From Synaphobranchus kaupii (Eukaryota; Chordata; Actinopteri; Anguilliformes; Synaphobranchidae), in the NCBI GenBank assembly GCA_029718625.1, contig CM056389.1, positions 4,008,734 through 4,072,733 on the forward strand: a stretch of 64,000 nt of DNA, written 5' to 3'. Numbering within the stretch: position 1 is the stretch's first letter; the number at the start of each line of letters is the position of its first letter. The notes below the pieces were generated by a model. It ran no database searches. It was given only the letters and a program-made list of their open reading frames with translations, and was not told the origin of the DNA. This document shows, in pieces, positions 1 through 9,522 of this stretch. Position numbers and translations under genes: made by a program.

Positions 1-174
1 ACAGCAAAGAATGCCGAGATTGCCAGAGAGGCACGTCTAATGAGAAGAAACAACAAGATCAAAGCAACGTGGACTAGAGACTGCAAAGTGCTGATTAAGT
101 TAAATGGAGCTTCGCCCGAGACAGAGAAGGTGATTATGATAAGAGAGCTAAAAGACCTTGACCCTTATAAATGA
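1..174 (+). CDS. LINE ORF1 C-terminal end (partial)
   Basis: Frame 1 is open from base 1 to a TGA at 172-174 and gives 57 residues, including REARLMRRNNKIKATWTRD and KVLIKLNG, ending DLDPYK. The basic segment followed by a W-T-R-D-C-x-V-x-I-K-L-N-G pattern resembles the C-terminus of fish LINE ORF1 proteins, which bind RNA and have a coiled-coil region upstream. That family comparison is from memory. The stop overlaps an ATG at 171-173 (ATGA). The 5' part lies outside the window, so completeness cannot be judged. Confidence 0.7.
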   Translation, partial: TAKNAEIAREARLMRRNNKIKATWTRDCKVLIKLNGASPETEKVIMIRELKDLDPYK

Positions 175-590
175 CTGTGTTCTTTTTTTTGACTGTGTTT
201 TGGTTTGGCTTCTGGGTCAAAGTTCTCTGCATAGCTCAATGCTACGCGAACTCTAGTCCTATGTTGGCTTTTTTGGGTCTTGCAAGCCTAATGATTAGAC
301 AAAGGGCTGAGTATGAAATATTATCTTTTCCACATGCTGCTTCCAAACTCGAGTGTGTCATAGGCTATGCCTTGTTCCTATTTTGTTCAATTTTTTTTTT
401 CTCAATTTGTCTGGAGTACATGCATCAGAGTGTCTTGGTTACTTTTTTGGGGTCTGTAAACAGTCACTGCATGAGAAATTGGACTGCGTTAAGCAAACTG
501 TCTCATGATGGTGATGATATTATGATTGGTATTATGGGCTATTTTGTTAGAATTTGTTTTGTTGATGATTTAACTTCTCCTCATGCATGA
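171..590 (+). other. 139-codon open stretch linking LINE ORF1 and ORF2; coding status doubtful
   Basis: An open frame runs across the inter-ORF region. Its ATG overlaps the ORF1 stop (ATGA at 171-174), and its TGA (588-590) lies just past the ORF2 ATG at 583. The predicted product is rich in Phe, Leu, Cys and Ile with no recognisable domain, which is what T-rich DNA would give by chance. It may simply be the inter-ORF spacer. The overlaps at both ends are why it is listed. Confidence 0.25.
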
Positions 591-3552
591 TTTAAATGTA
601 GACATCGACCCTGAGGTAAATTTCTTCAATATTATTGATACAGTTTGTGAATACTATACAGAAGAGCAAGTAAATGGTGAAGTAGATTATGCCAATCGAT
701 TTTCAATCATACATTTTAACAGCAGGAGTATGTATAAGCATTTTTCACACATCAAAGACTATCTGAGCCAATTTTCGACACAGTTTAGCTTAGTAGCCAT
801 CTCTGAGACCTGGATTGCCCAAGAGAAAGAAGAGGTTTATGAGTTGGAAGGGTATGACTTCAGATGCAGGAACAGAATCCACAAAAGGGGAGGCGGGACT
901 GCTTTATTCATCGATAAAAAACTAAAGCATATGGTTATTGATCACATGAGTGCTGCTATTGAAGACCTCTGTGAGTGTATTACTGTGGAGATTGAAAGGG
1001 AAAAGCAGAAAAACATCTTGGTTAGCTGTGTTTATAGAGCGCCTAGTTCAAGCATTGAGAATTTCAGAGTAAAGATGGAAGAGCTATTTAATAACATAGA
1101 GAAAAAGGATACATTCATTTGTGGTGACTTTAATATCAATCTTTTAAACCCAAACAAAAATACAATTATAGATGATTTTACATCAACCATGCATAGCCTA
1201 GGCCTTTTCCCGATAATTAATAAGCCTAGTAGAATAACCTCTCATTCTGCTACTTTGATTGATAACATTTTCACTAATGTTATTAATAATAAAATTGTGT
1301 GCGGACTACTGATAAATGATATAACAGATCATTTACCAGTTTTTGTAATAATAGAAGATAAAAATCAGCTCACGAGGGAATCTCAGAGAATTAGTAATAA
1401 AAGACACCTTTCAGAGGACTCAATAGAAGCACTCAAAAGGGAACTGGCTCTTCAGAAATGGGTTGAGGTGTTTGAAGCAACTGATGTGGACTCAGCATAT
1501 GGCTGCTTTCTGAATACATTCATGACTCTATATGATCGTTGCTGTCCTGTTGTGCAGCAGAGTAGCCGACGAACAAGGAAGCCAGATAAACCATGGATAA
1601 CAAAAGGAATTTTAAATGCCTGTAAAAAGAAAAATGCTCTTTATAGAGATTTCATCAAGCATAGAACCAAACAGAAAGAAATCAAATATAAAAGATATAA
1701 AAACAAATTAACAGATATTATAAGAAAACGTAAGAAAGATTATTATAATAACTTACTAGAAACTAATAAAAATGATATTAAAGGAACATGGAAAATTATT
1801 AACACAATAATTGGAAATTCAAATAACAAACCAGGCTATAGTGATCATTTTTCTGTAAATGGAATGGAAATAACCAACATGCATGAGGTAGTGGAGGAGT
1901 TTAATAATTTTTTCGTAAATGTTGGCCCAGATCTTGCAAGGGAGATCAAGTCTCCACAAGGGGGAGCTATTGCAGAACAATATATTGATAGGAATCCATC
2001 CACAATCTTTTTATATGACGTCTCTAGTATGGAAATAATTGATACTGTAAATAATCTCAAGAATAAAACATCTACAGACGTGAAGGGGATAGACATGTCT
2101 CTTATTAAAAAATGTATAAAAGAAATTGTAGATCCCATTACTTTCATATGTAATCTATCTTTTAGGCTGGGGACCTTTCCAACTGAAATGAAAACAGCCA
2201 AAGTAATTCCAATTCATAAAACAGGAGAAAAAAATGTATTTACAAATTACAGGCCTGTTTCTTTACTTTCTCAATTTTCTAAAATTCTGGAAAAACTTTT
2301 TGCTGCACGTCTGGACAGTTTTATTGAAAAAAATGAAATATTGATTCATAGCCAGTATGGATTCAGAACTAACAGATCCACATCAATGGCTCTCGTGCAG
2401 GTAGTAGAAGAGTTAACAAGGTCAATCGATAATAAACAGTATGCAGCTGGAGTTTTTATTGATTTGAAAAAAGCTTTTGATACCATTGATCATGAAATCT
2501 TACTCAGGAAATTAGAAAAGTATGGAATTAGAGGGGTAGGGCTTAGTTGGATAAAAAGTTACATAGAAAATAGGAAACAATGTGTGCAGATGGGGGAAAT
2601 CAGATCATCCTGCAAAGAGATAACATGTGGGGTACCGCAAGGATCCATTTTAGGTCCTAAACTATTTATATTGTATATCAATGATATTATTACTGTTTCT
2701 GATAAACTTAAATTTGTCATTTTTGCAGATGATACTAACATTTTTTGCTCAGGTGCAGACCTTCAACAGTTGCTAACAGATATTACAGGTGAACTGGGGA
2801 AGATGAAATGTTGGTTTGATATTAACAAACTCTCCTTAAATATAAGTAAGTCTAAATTTATTTTGTTTGGTAATAAAAAAATACTTCCGGATACTCGAGT
2901 AGAGATATGCATAGATAATGTTCATCTTGAAAGAGTAAATGAATATACTTTTTTGGGTGTCGTGATAGACAATAACCTCAGCTGGAAAACTCATATTAAC
3001 TATGTAAAGAAAAAAACAGCACGTAGCTTAGGTATCTTAAGAAAAACCAGACACATATTAAATTTGAGATCATTATACACAATTTATTGTACTCTTTTAT
3101 TACCATATCTAACTTACTGTATAGAAACTTGGGGAAACACATATAAAATTAATCTGAATCCTATTATTATTTTACAGAAAAAGGCAATAAGGGTTGTGAA
3201 CAATGTTGGTTATCTCCATCCTACAAACACACTGTTTTTTTATCTAAGGGCATTAAAGTTCCTTGACCTAGTTGACCTCAAAACAGCAGAGATAGTTTTT
3301 AAAGCTAGAAGTAATGAACTACCAAGTAATTTACAAATTTTGTTTATAGAACGAGAGGGGAGGTATAACTATAGAAGACCACTCAATTTCCAACAGCCTA
3401 GAGCACGAACCACACTTAAAAGCATGTCTGTGTCAGTTAAAGGAGTGAAACTCTGGAACAATCTACCAGATGAGATAAAAAACAGCAAGAATATTTTTAC
3501 GTTTAAAAAGATGTTTAAAAACAGGGTTCTAGAATCTTATGGTCAGACTTAA
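583..3552 (+). CDS. LINE ORF2: AP endonuclease plus reverse transcriptase, intact
   Basis: The 989-residue protein should nick target DNA and copy the LINE RNA at the nick. The apurinic-like endonuclease occupies about residues 40-255: SETW at 74-77, GGGTALF near 107, CGDFN at 180-184 and the catalytic-type TDH at 248-250. The reverse transcriptase occupies about 500-800: NYRPVSLL, QYGFRTNRST, FIDLKKAFDTIDH, GVPQGSILGP, and FADD at 714-717 with the two catalytic aspartates. A C-terminal region of about 180 residues follows without a clear zinc knuckle. No internal stop or frameshift occurs over almost 3 kb, the usual length for the group, so the copy is young or was recently active. The start is the first ATG, about 40 residues before the EN fold. 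Some EN members have SDH where this one has TDH. Confidence 0.93.
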   Translation: MHDLNVDIDPEVNFFNIIDTVCEYYTEEQVNGEVDYANRFSIIHFNSRSMYKHFSHIKDYLSQFSTQFSLVAISETWIAQEKEEVYELEGYDFRCRNRIHKRGGGTALFIDKKLKHMVIDHMSAAIEDLCECITVEIEREKQKNILVSCVYRAPSSSIENFRVKMEELFNNIEKKDTFICGDFNINLLNPNKNTIIDDFTSTMHSLGLFPIINKPSRITSHSATLIDNIFTNVINNKIVCGLLINDITDHLPVFVIIEDKNQLTRESQRISNKRHLSEDSIEALKRELALQKWVEVFEATDVDSAYGCFLNTFMTLYDRCCPVVQQSSRRTRKPDKPWITKGILNACKKKNALYRDFIKHRTKQKEIKYKRYKNKLTDIIRKRKKDYYNNLLETNKNDIKGTWKIINTIIGNSNNKPGYSDHFSVNGMEITNMHEVVEEFNNFFVNVGPDLAREIKSPQGGAIAEQYIDRNPSTIFLYDVSSMEIIDTVNNLKNKTSTDVKGIDMSLIKKCIKEIVDPITFICNLSFRLGTFPTEMKTAKVIPIHKTGEKNVFTNYRPVSLLSQFSKILEKLFAARLDSFIEKNEILIHSQYGFRTNRSTSMALVQVVEELTRSIDNKQYAAGVFIDLKKAFDTIDHEILLRKLEKYGIRGVGLSWIKSYIENRKQCVQMGEIRSSCKEITCGVPQGSILGPKLFILYINDIITVSDKLKFVIFADDTNIFCSGADLQQLLTDITGELGKMKCWFDINKLSLNISKSKFILFGNKKILPDTRVEICIDNVHLERVNEYTFLGVVIDNNLSWKTHINYVKKKTARSLGILRKTRHILNLRSLYTIYCTLLLPYLTYCIETWGNTYKINLNPIIILQKKAIRVVNNVGYLHPTNTLFFYLRALKFLDLVDLKTAEIVFKARSNELPSNLQILFIEREGRYNYRRPLNFQQPRARTTLKSMSVSVKGVKLWNNLPDEIKNSKNIFTFKKMFKNRVLESYGQT

Positions 3553-3820
3553 CTTGACCAGCGCCCCTGGTTTTTGGAGGGGAGCGCCGGTGATGGTGTC
3601 CGTATTGATTATCCTATGTTGGCTTAATGTTTTTTTTTTCATGATTGTTTTTGTTGACTGTTTCATTTTGTAAACTTTACCTTTTTTAAAAATTGGCCTT
3701 TTTTTCTTTCTTTAATTTGTTTTTGAATTAAGGGTAGGTTGTTTTATAAGCCAATGGCTTCAAACCTATCCTTTTCGTTTGTTTATGTGTAAACATTCGA
3801 AATAAAGGAATCATTCATTC

Positions 3821-3896
3821 AATGACAATTTTTTTGAGATTTTTGCAAATTTATTAAAAATAAAAAACTAAAATATCTCATTTACATAAGTATTCA
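3821..3896 (+). repeat. Tc1-like terminal inverted repeat, truncated (copy A)
   Basis: These bases match the inner part of the Tc1-like terminus at 51190-51285, including TTTTTTGAGATTTTTGCAAA and ACATAAGTATTCATACCCTT. The outer part, which begins CAGTGCATCCGG in the other copy, is missing and the LINE 3' tail sits in its place. Confidence 0.7.
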
Positions 3897-4310
3897 TACC
3901 CTTTGCTTTAACGTATTTTTAAAGTATCATATTTCATATTTGGTCGCATATCCTTTACATGCTGTTACTTCCTGAAGTCTGTGACCATCAACATCAAAAA
4001 ACTGTCGATATCTTATTTTCAGGTACTGTTACAAGCGATACTATAACCTCTCTGCATTTGAATGGATCTCTATGGAAATTGGGGGGTGAGACTAGATTCA
4101 GCTGTAAATTACACTGGTACAGTATGGAACACATGGCTGGCTAAATGGCTGTAAGTTATCAAGGGTCTGAGCTATCAAACGAGCCCCAAACCATCACTCT
4201 GTTGGCAGATATGGAGTAGATGTGGATGGATCACTGCAAGGGTTATTTCTCCGGACTCCTTTTCCTATAGAACTCTGTGGGGAAAAAAGTCAGGAGAAAC
4301 AACCCTTGGC
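3897..4310 (+). repeat. Non-coding block duplicated at 51287-51700, ending in an imperfect palindrome
   Basis: About 400 bases are nearly identical to 51287-51700 (shared landmarks GGTCGCATATCCTTTACATG and CATCAACATCAAAAAACTG). The 3' end, about 4225-4310, is an imperfect hairpin whose arms read GGATCACTGCAAGGGTT and AACAACCCTTGG. The central part is in the opposite orientation relative to the second copy. The small open frame at 3959-4144 is conserved only because the whole block is duplicated. No gene is recognised. Confidence 0.65.
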
Positions 4311-4479
4311 CGTTTTCACTACATTTAATTAAATCAATGTTTTATTTGATTTAAAATTTCAGGGTAATTGATTCAAATTCAACAGCAGTCAAGATTTTTT
4401 TTCAAAAATGTCATTTTCAAATTTACACTTTTCTCCAACCCTCAATTTGCTCAACTTCTGTAGAATGGCCCATATGCGC

Positions 4480-4766
4480 TGTTAAAATAACATCTAAACA
4501 ACTGCGACATGACTTTAGATTTGGCTTTGTGGTAGTTTTAGCGCAAGCGCTTTCTGCTGGCTCAAGATAGCAATACGCCAAAAATAATCCTGGTCATTCC
4601 TCATCTTAAGACCAACACGCCCAGTTCACTTGCAACGGGCGCAAGAATACATGGTATTTAAACGACGTGAGCGCTAGGCGTTATAATGAACCCAGCGCCG
4701 GGTGTAAGTTAGCAAAGACACGTTTGGGTTAGCGCCGCTTAGCGCCGGGTGTAAGATAGGGCCCCA
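4480..4766 (+). mobile_element. Harbinger-type non-autonomous element fragment
   Basis: The stretch is rich in GCGC-containing words and ends AGCGCCGGGTGTAAGATAGG followed by GCCC, the style of terminus I know from fish PIF/Harbinger MITEs. A reverse-orientation relative lies at about 26130-26320, and the terminal part recurs at 34912-34977. No coding capacity is seen. Confidence 0.5.
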
Positions 4767-5272
4767 GGTTTCCATACTTTCTGCAATTAAAGCCCCGCTG
4801 ATTTCACCTGTTATTCCATAACTGACCAAAACTAAAAGAGAACGAAGGGTCTAATTAAGGAAAATAAGCATTTAAACAACAATTAGAAACGAAAATTTGC
4901 AGCACATTATACAATTAATTTGAGTATTTTAAAGGGGAATTCCGGTTTTCTTCGACTTGGACCTATGTTTAAGAACTATTTCCAACATTCTGATGGGTAG
5001 CCTAATCAGAAAGTTGTCAGATCTTTCATTTTCGAGATTTGGTCAACAAAAGAACCGCTCCGCTCGGCTTTACAACGGAGACCAAATCGGCATATTTAGA
5101 TACAGGTTCAGTTCACTTCAAACCCTTCTATTTGGAAGTGAAAACCAGTGTGAAAGTTGAAATTTATACACTGAAATTTTATAAATACATTTTCTTGCTT
5201 GTTGAACTAGCAGTAGCAATTGACCTACCGTAGCTCAGCTATTCTGCACACATGAACATTTATTGTTTACAG
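4767..5272 (+). repeat. Block duplicated at 34978-35400 (upstream of THAP exon), non-coding
   Basis: Sequence from AGGTTTCCATACTTTCTGCA onward matches 34978 onward base for base with small indels, including ACGAAGGGTCTAATTAAGG and CTAGCAGTAGCAATTGACC. An inverted partial copy lies at about 34065-34213. It reads like intron leading to the exon-like THAP segment. Confidence 0.65.
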
Positions 5273-5472
5273 TGTGTGGCTCACAATCCTGACCTTGCAA
5301 GTTTCCAGGTTGCAGAAATAAAATTAGGAAAACTACAATGGTCAGTTTCCATGCATTACCACTGCGCGATTAACATAGGCTAAAGCTATGGTTGCTTGCA
5401 CTGCACATTGACAAATACACTACTGTCAAGCAACTCCGTCGGGCAGACTATCATGTCTGCAGTAACCATTTC
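5273..5472 (+). pseudogene. THAP zinc-finger exon, inactivated copy
   Basis: The sequence is homologous to the open THAP-type exon at 35401-35600 and is preceded by the same TTTACAG acceptor-like site. In the frame that is open in the other copy it has a TGA shortly after CGSQS and a TAA in place of the Glu codon near the middle, and the Cys in ALPLC is replaced by Arg. The C-terminal half (LRRADYHVCSNHF) is still readable. THAP domains are C2CH DNA-binding zinc fingers found in host regulators and in P-like transposases. This copy is dead, and its frame runs on into the 42-bp minisatellite. Confidence 0.7.
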
Positions 5473-5568
5473 TATCGCATTACCAATGAAGGATCAAATA
5501 TACACAAACGCTTTCGTCTAAAGTACAGCTGTTCCGTGAGTTGGGAGACCCAATGTTTCTGCTGGAGC

Positions 5569-6376
5569 TGCACTACCTGGTCATATGTAACACCAGCAGA
5601 ACAGACGCACTGCACTACCTGGTCATATGTAACACCAGCAGAACAGACACACCACACTACCTGCTCATATGTAACACCAGCAGAACAGACACACTGCACT
5701 ACCTGCTCATATGTAACACCAGCAGAACAGACGCACTGCACTACCTGCTCATATGTAACACCAGCAGAACAGACACAGTGCACTACCTGCTCATATGTAA
5801 CACCAGCAGAACAGAGGCACTGCACTACCTGCTCATATGTAACACCAGCAGAACAGACACACTGCACTACCTGGTCATATGTAACACCAGCAGAACAGAC
5901 ACACTGCACTACCTTATCATATTTAACACCAGCAGAACAGACACACTGCACTACCTGGTCATATGCAAAACCAGCAGAACAGACACACTGCAATACCTGG
6001 TCATATGTAACACCAGCAGAACAGACGCAATGCACTACCTGGTCATATGTAACACCAGCAGAACAGACGCACTGCACTACCTGGTCATATGTAACACCAG
6101 CAGAACAGACACACTACACTACCTGGTCATATGTAACACCAGCAGAACAGACACACTACACTACCTGGTCATATGTAACACCAGCAGAACAGACACACTG
6201 CACTACCTGGTCATATGTAACACCAGCAGAACAGACACACTGCATTACCTGGTCATATGTAACACCAGCAGAACAGACACACTGCACTACCTGGTCATAT
6301 GTAACACCAGCAGAACAGATGCACAGCACTACCTGGTCATATGTAACACCAGCAGAACAGACGCACTGCACTACCT
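5569..6376 (+). repeat. 42-bp minisatellite, 19 full copies
   Basis: The unit reads TGCACTACCTGGTCATATG then TAACACCAGCAGAACAGACG plus CAC, period exactly 42 bases. Units differ by scattered single-base changes (GG to GC in the early units, for example). Because 42 is a multiple of three and the unit lacks stops in several frames, long artefactual ORFs appear on both strands with a 14-residue period (CTTWSYVTPAEQTH). I do not regard these as genes. Confidence 0.95.
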
Positions 6377-6978
6377 GACTATATGTGAACAGATCACTGT
6401 TATTGGGCTTCCTGTTATTAAAGTGAATCCACCTTCAGCTGTGTGTTAGCTTGCAGTGCTGTGGGACCACAGTTGAAACCAAAAGTAAAGAATCAGAGGA
6501 TGACTCACTGTCCACTCTGAAAGGCGTGTGTTATCTTTTACATCTTTACTTTTGGTAGTAGCTGTGCCAAACTTCCCACAGCATTACAAACTAACCCACT
6601 GTCCACTCTGAAAGATGGCAGCTGCACTTCTGGGATTGGATGGGAGGGTTAACCCAGAGAAAAGATCATAGAAAAGGTAGATGGGCCCTTAGCCCCAATT
6701 CAGAGAATTTACAGTATAAGAAAAGGGGCCATTTGGGTCAGAATTACATCTGTAGAACTGTCACTGTAGAGTTCAGTCCAGCAGGACGTCTAATTGTCAG
6801 GTCCAAAGTGCTGAAGTTGGAGAGTGTAGCACAGACATCTTCCTCAGAGCATCATCAACCTTAAAATCCTCAATTTCACTCTTCATCACTGAACACTATC
6901 ATTGTTACATTTCAAATGTTACATGTTTTATGTATACCTAATATTATTAGGCAATAATATATTAACTCTTCTTTGCAG
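6377..6978 (+). other. Intron-like sequence upstream of LRR exon 1, with an empty TTAA site
   Basis: No gene is seen. About 6817-6978 is the ancestral LRR-intron 3' part, also found upstream of the other exons (GTTGGAGAGTGTAGCACAG, ACTGAACACTATCATTG). At about 6864-6867 it carries CAACCTTAAAATCC, the uninterrupted version of the site where T1 sits at 7943-9239. Confidence 0.6.
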
Positions 6979-7152
6979 ACTGAACAGCTGTGACCTCACA
7001 GAGAAGTCCTATGATATTGTGGCCTCAGCTCTCCAGTTATCAAACTCACCCCTGAGAGAGCTGGACCTCAGCTACAATAACCTGGGAGATTCAGGACTGA
7101 AGCTGCTCTGTGCTGGACTGATGAGTCCAAACTGTGAACTGCAGAGACTGGG
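6979..7152 (+). CDS. LRR exon 1 of an NLRC3-like receptor (partial gene)
   Basis: This 174-base internal exon encodes 58 residues, about two ribonuclease-inhibitor-type leucine-rich repeats: [38 protein letters not shown] and [14 protein letters not shown]. It is flanked by CTTCTTTGCAG and GTGAGTAG. It starts with the third base of a codon and ends with two bases of the next, so identical exons can be joined in frame. Fish NLR-C (NLRC3-like) proteins are cytosolic immune sensors with FISNA-NACHT domains, a run of such LRR exons and often B30.2. The family is recognised from the LRR pattern and exon length; the other domains are outside the window. The frame is open, so it could be functional. 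Confidence 0.85.
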
Positions 7153-7288
7153 GTGAGTAGTGCTGTGTGACCTTAACTAAATAGAGTTAGTGATTTTGGC
7201 TGTGTAAGGGTTTTAATTTTGTCACAGGGAGGAAAAAAATAAAAATTTAATTTTCAAAAACTTACCTTGATGTTTATGTGTGAATACT
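7153..7288 (+). other. Start of intron after LRR exon 1
   Basis: The donor GTGAGTAGTGCTGTGT and the sequence after it match the starts of the introns after exons 2-4, showing that exons were duplicated with flanking intron. Nothing else is recognised. Confidence 0.6.
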
Positions 7289-7765
7289 TGTTTGTATATA
7301 AGCGTATTGATTGGGGTATGCTACTGTGCTTATATGAGTTTGTATATAAGCGTATTGACTGGGGTGTGCTACTGTGCTTATATGAGTTTGTATATAAGTG
7401 TATTGACTGGGGTGTGCTACTGTGCTTATATGAGTTTGTATATAAGCGTATTCACTGGGGTGTGCTACTGTGCTTATATGAGTTTGTATATAAGCGTATT
7501 CACTGGGTGTGCTACTGTGCTTATATGAGTTTGTATATAAGCGTATTGACTGGGGTGTGCTACTGTGCTTATATGAGTTTGTATATAAGCGTATTCACTG
7601 GGGTGTGCTACTGTGCTTATATGAGTTTGTATATAAGTGTATTGACTGGGGTGTGCTACTGTGCTTATATGAGTTTGTATATAAGTGTATTGATTGGGGT
7701 GTGCGACTGTGCTTATATGAGTTTGTATATAAGTGTATTGACTGGGGTGTGCTTATATGAATAAT
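7289..7765 (+). repeat. 48-bp minisatellite, about 10 copies
   Basis: The unit reads TTTGTATATAAGCGTATTGA then CTGGGGTGTGCTACTGTGCT and TATATGAG. One unit lacks a G near 7506, which breaks the frame. The period is a multiple of three, so it generates spurious ORFs (YEFVYKRIDWGVLLCL period). It is intronic. Confidence 0.95.
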
Positions 7766-7946
7766 GGGTGGCAAGACCCTCTACCAGAGAGAGAGATTTT
7801 TATTTTAAAACCCCCTTTATTGGGACATTCTTCAAAAACAGAAATAACAGAATTTCAAGAGGAAAAAACCCAACAAGCCCAAACAACCCCTGTCCCAGTT
7901 GGAGAGTGTAGCACAGACATCTTCCTCAGAGCATCGTCAACCTTAA

Positions 7947-9235
7947 AGGGTAGTTCCACCAAAAAATGATGTTTGATTTGTAGGAAAAGGAGCTCTCCTG
8001 CTGATTAAAATGAGCTCGCAGCCAACTCTCTACCTGTAGTGAGATCAGAGATATAGCCCCAAACTCCTGCGCATGTACCAGGTACCTGCTTTACTGTGAA
8101 CTACAACAGCCACGAGCACTTATAGTTTATGGGCGATGCCAGACAACAGGTTGCCACGCCCACTGAATAACGTTACCGGAGCGGAGGCCGAGGGGCTGGG
8201 CTGGGCATTTTACTGCTAGTCCTGCAGCGTCTCTTCCAGACTAGAGAGGCCACGTTACTCGCTGGCAAGTTAGCCACTAATGTTCCAGTTCTACTGAAAA
8301 AATACCACCCACCATTAGCTAGAGTTTCCAAAAAAACGGGGGAAATACGGCCATTAATATAGGAAAACAGCCATTCATTTATCTACGAATTAGCAGCGTG
8401 TTCAGCTCCGGATCCGGCCGTGTATTCGGGCTCAAAACAGAAAGCCTTCCACCTACGACAAAATCTAGCAACATATTAAAAACATTGCAATTTTCGAAAT
8501 GGCAAAAAGCTGATATGTGGCTTAGCTACTGCGTGGCAAACATTTAAAAACCCGCATTTGCACCTTTCTTTAATGCCAAGAAGCCGTAGCTAACAACAGC
8601 TAACGCACAAGCCCAGAAAATGACGTTAACATTGCTGCTACAATCGAATGCTCAAAGTGAAACCGTTCGATATGGTCAGCTCGCTAATGGTAGTCTACTT
8701 TTCATGGTCATGGATCATAATGTAACGTTAGTTGACATGGTTCCTTACCGGGGGATTTGATAAGGCAGATGAGATGTCAGGGAATGATACCGCAGGTCCC
8801 TGAGTTGGATCATTTGTCCACTCTGTAACCGCATAAGGAGAGCACTTGAGTCCTGTTTGGTTTATTTTGCCAAAATATCTTTCGGAAACGTGTCAGTGTA
8901 ATTTTCTGACATTATAATAAAATGACAATGATGGCTAGCTTGAGCTATGATGTGTCCCGACTCAGAACAGTAACAGACGCGGCATTGCTTTCCCCCTCGC
9001 TGGCTCCGCCTACGTGTCTATGTAACATACACACCCACTGACAGCACTGCAGTTTTTCAAAAATGCGGAAGAGGTAGAGGTACATCATTTTGACATATAC
9101 CTCTACCAATGTTTCATCTTTATCTGCAGATATTTCAGTACAGAAATTATTTTGGCCAGCCACTAAGAGAGACTTAATTAGTTGTGCCCTGATCTGTTAA
9201 ATAAGGTTAATGTTGTTTTTCGGTGGAACTACCCT
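7947..9235 (+). mobile_element. T1: TTAA-flanked non-autonomous DNA transposon, complete ends
   Basis: Terminal inverted repeats read AGGGTAGTTCCACC on both ends, extending imperfectly into a run of A or T. TTAA lies directly outside each end (7943-7946 and 9236-9239). The homologous intron upstream of exon 1 has a single TTAA at this point, so the target duplication is TTAA. That fits piggyBac-like or Kolobok-like transposons. At 1,289 bases there is no transposase-like ORF; a 72-residue minus-strand ORF (8945-9163) recurs in copies only because they are close relatives. Other copies: 14571-15442, 17951-18822, and inverted at 47653 onward. Confidence 0.8.
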
Positions 9236-9348
9236 TTAAAATCTTCACTCTTCATCACTGAACACTATCATTGTTACATTTCAAATGTTACATATTTTAT
9301 ATATACCTAATATTATTATACTATAATATATTAACTCTTCTTTTGCAG

Positions 9349-9522
9349 ACTGAACAGCTGTGACCTCACAGAGAAGTCCTGTGATATTGTGGCCTCAGCT
9401 CTCCAGTCATCAAACTCCCCCCTGAGAGATCTGGACCTCAGCTACAATAACCCGGGAGATTCAGGAGTGAAGCTGCTCTGTGCTGGACTGATGAGTCCAA
9501 ACTGTAAACTACAGAGACTGGG
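9349..9522 (+). CDS. LRR exon 2 of an NLRC3-like receptor
   Basis: The 174-base exon has the same phase and borders as the exon at 6979 (TTTTGCAG before, GTGAGTAG after). It encodes [38 protein letters not shown] and [14 protein letters not shown]. The frame is open throughout. Differences from exon 1 include Y to C after EKS, LREL to LRDL, and a Pro in place of Leu in the NNLGDSG segment. The preceding intron carries T1. It should contribute two LRRs to the ligand-binding solenoid if spliced in. Confidence 0.84.

Larger units (their letters stand above)
1..3820 (+). mobile_element. Non-LTR retrotransposon (LINE, Jockey group), 5' end outside window
   Basis: The element holds the last part of ORF1 (to 174), a T-rich inter-ORF stretch, an intact EN/RT ORF2 (583-3552) and a 3' UTR of about 270 bases. 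The UTR has AATAAA at 3801 and ends in short ATTC repeats near 3811-3820, as expected for target-primed LINEs of the CR1/L2/Jockey group. Right after the tail the sequence enters a Tc1-like terminal repeat (compare 51190 onward), so this LINE seems to have inserted into, or replaced part of, that older repeat. The clade is not assigned; L2, CR1 and Daphne types are candidates. Confidence 0.9.

Noticed and set aside
1845..2201. 118-codon minus ORF inside the LINE
   Set aside because: Antisense shadow of the intact ORF2.
5569..6376. CRISPR-like array
   Set aside because: Units are contiguous without unique spacers and the genome is eukaryotic; it is a minisatellite. The same applies to the 48, 57, 59 and 69-bp arrays.
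5392..6449. Long ORFs across the 42-bp repeat in three frames and both strands
   Set aside because: Explained by a stop-free unit whose length is a multiple of three; no start context, domain or splice evidence.
7267..7764. 165-codon ORF over the 48-bp repeat
   Set aside because: Repeat artefact; intronic position between LRR exons.
8945..9163. 72-codon minus ORF recurring at 15152 and 18532
   Set aside because: It recurs because T1 copies are recent duplicates; no domain, and the diverged inverted T1 copy does not keep it.
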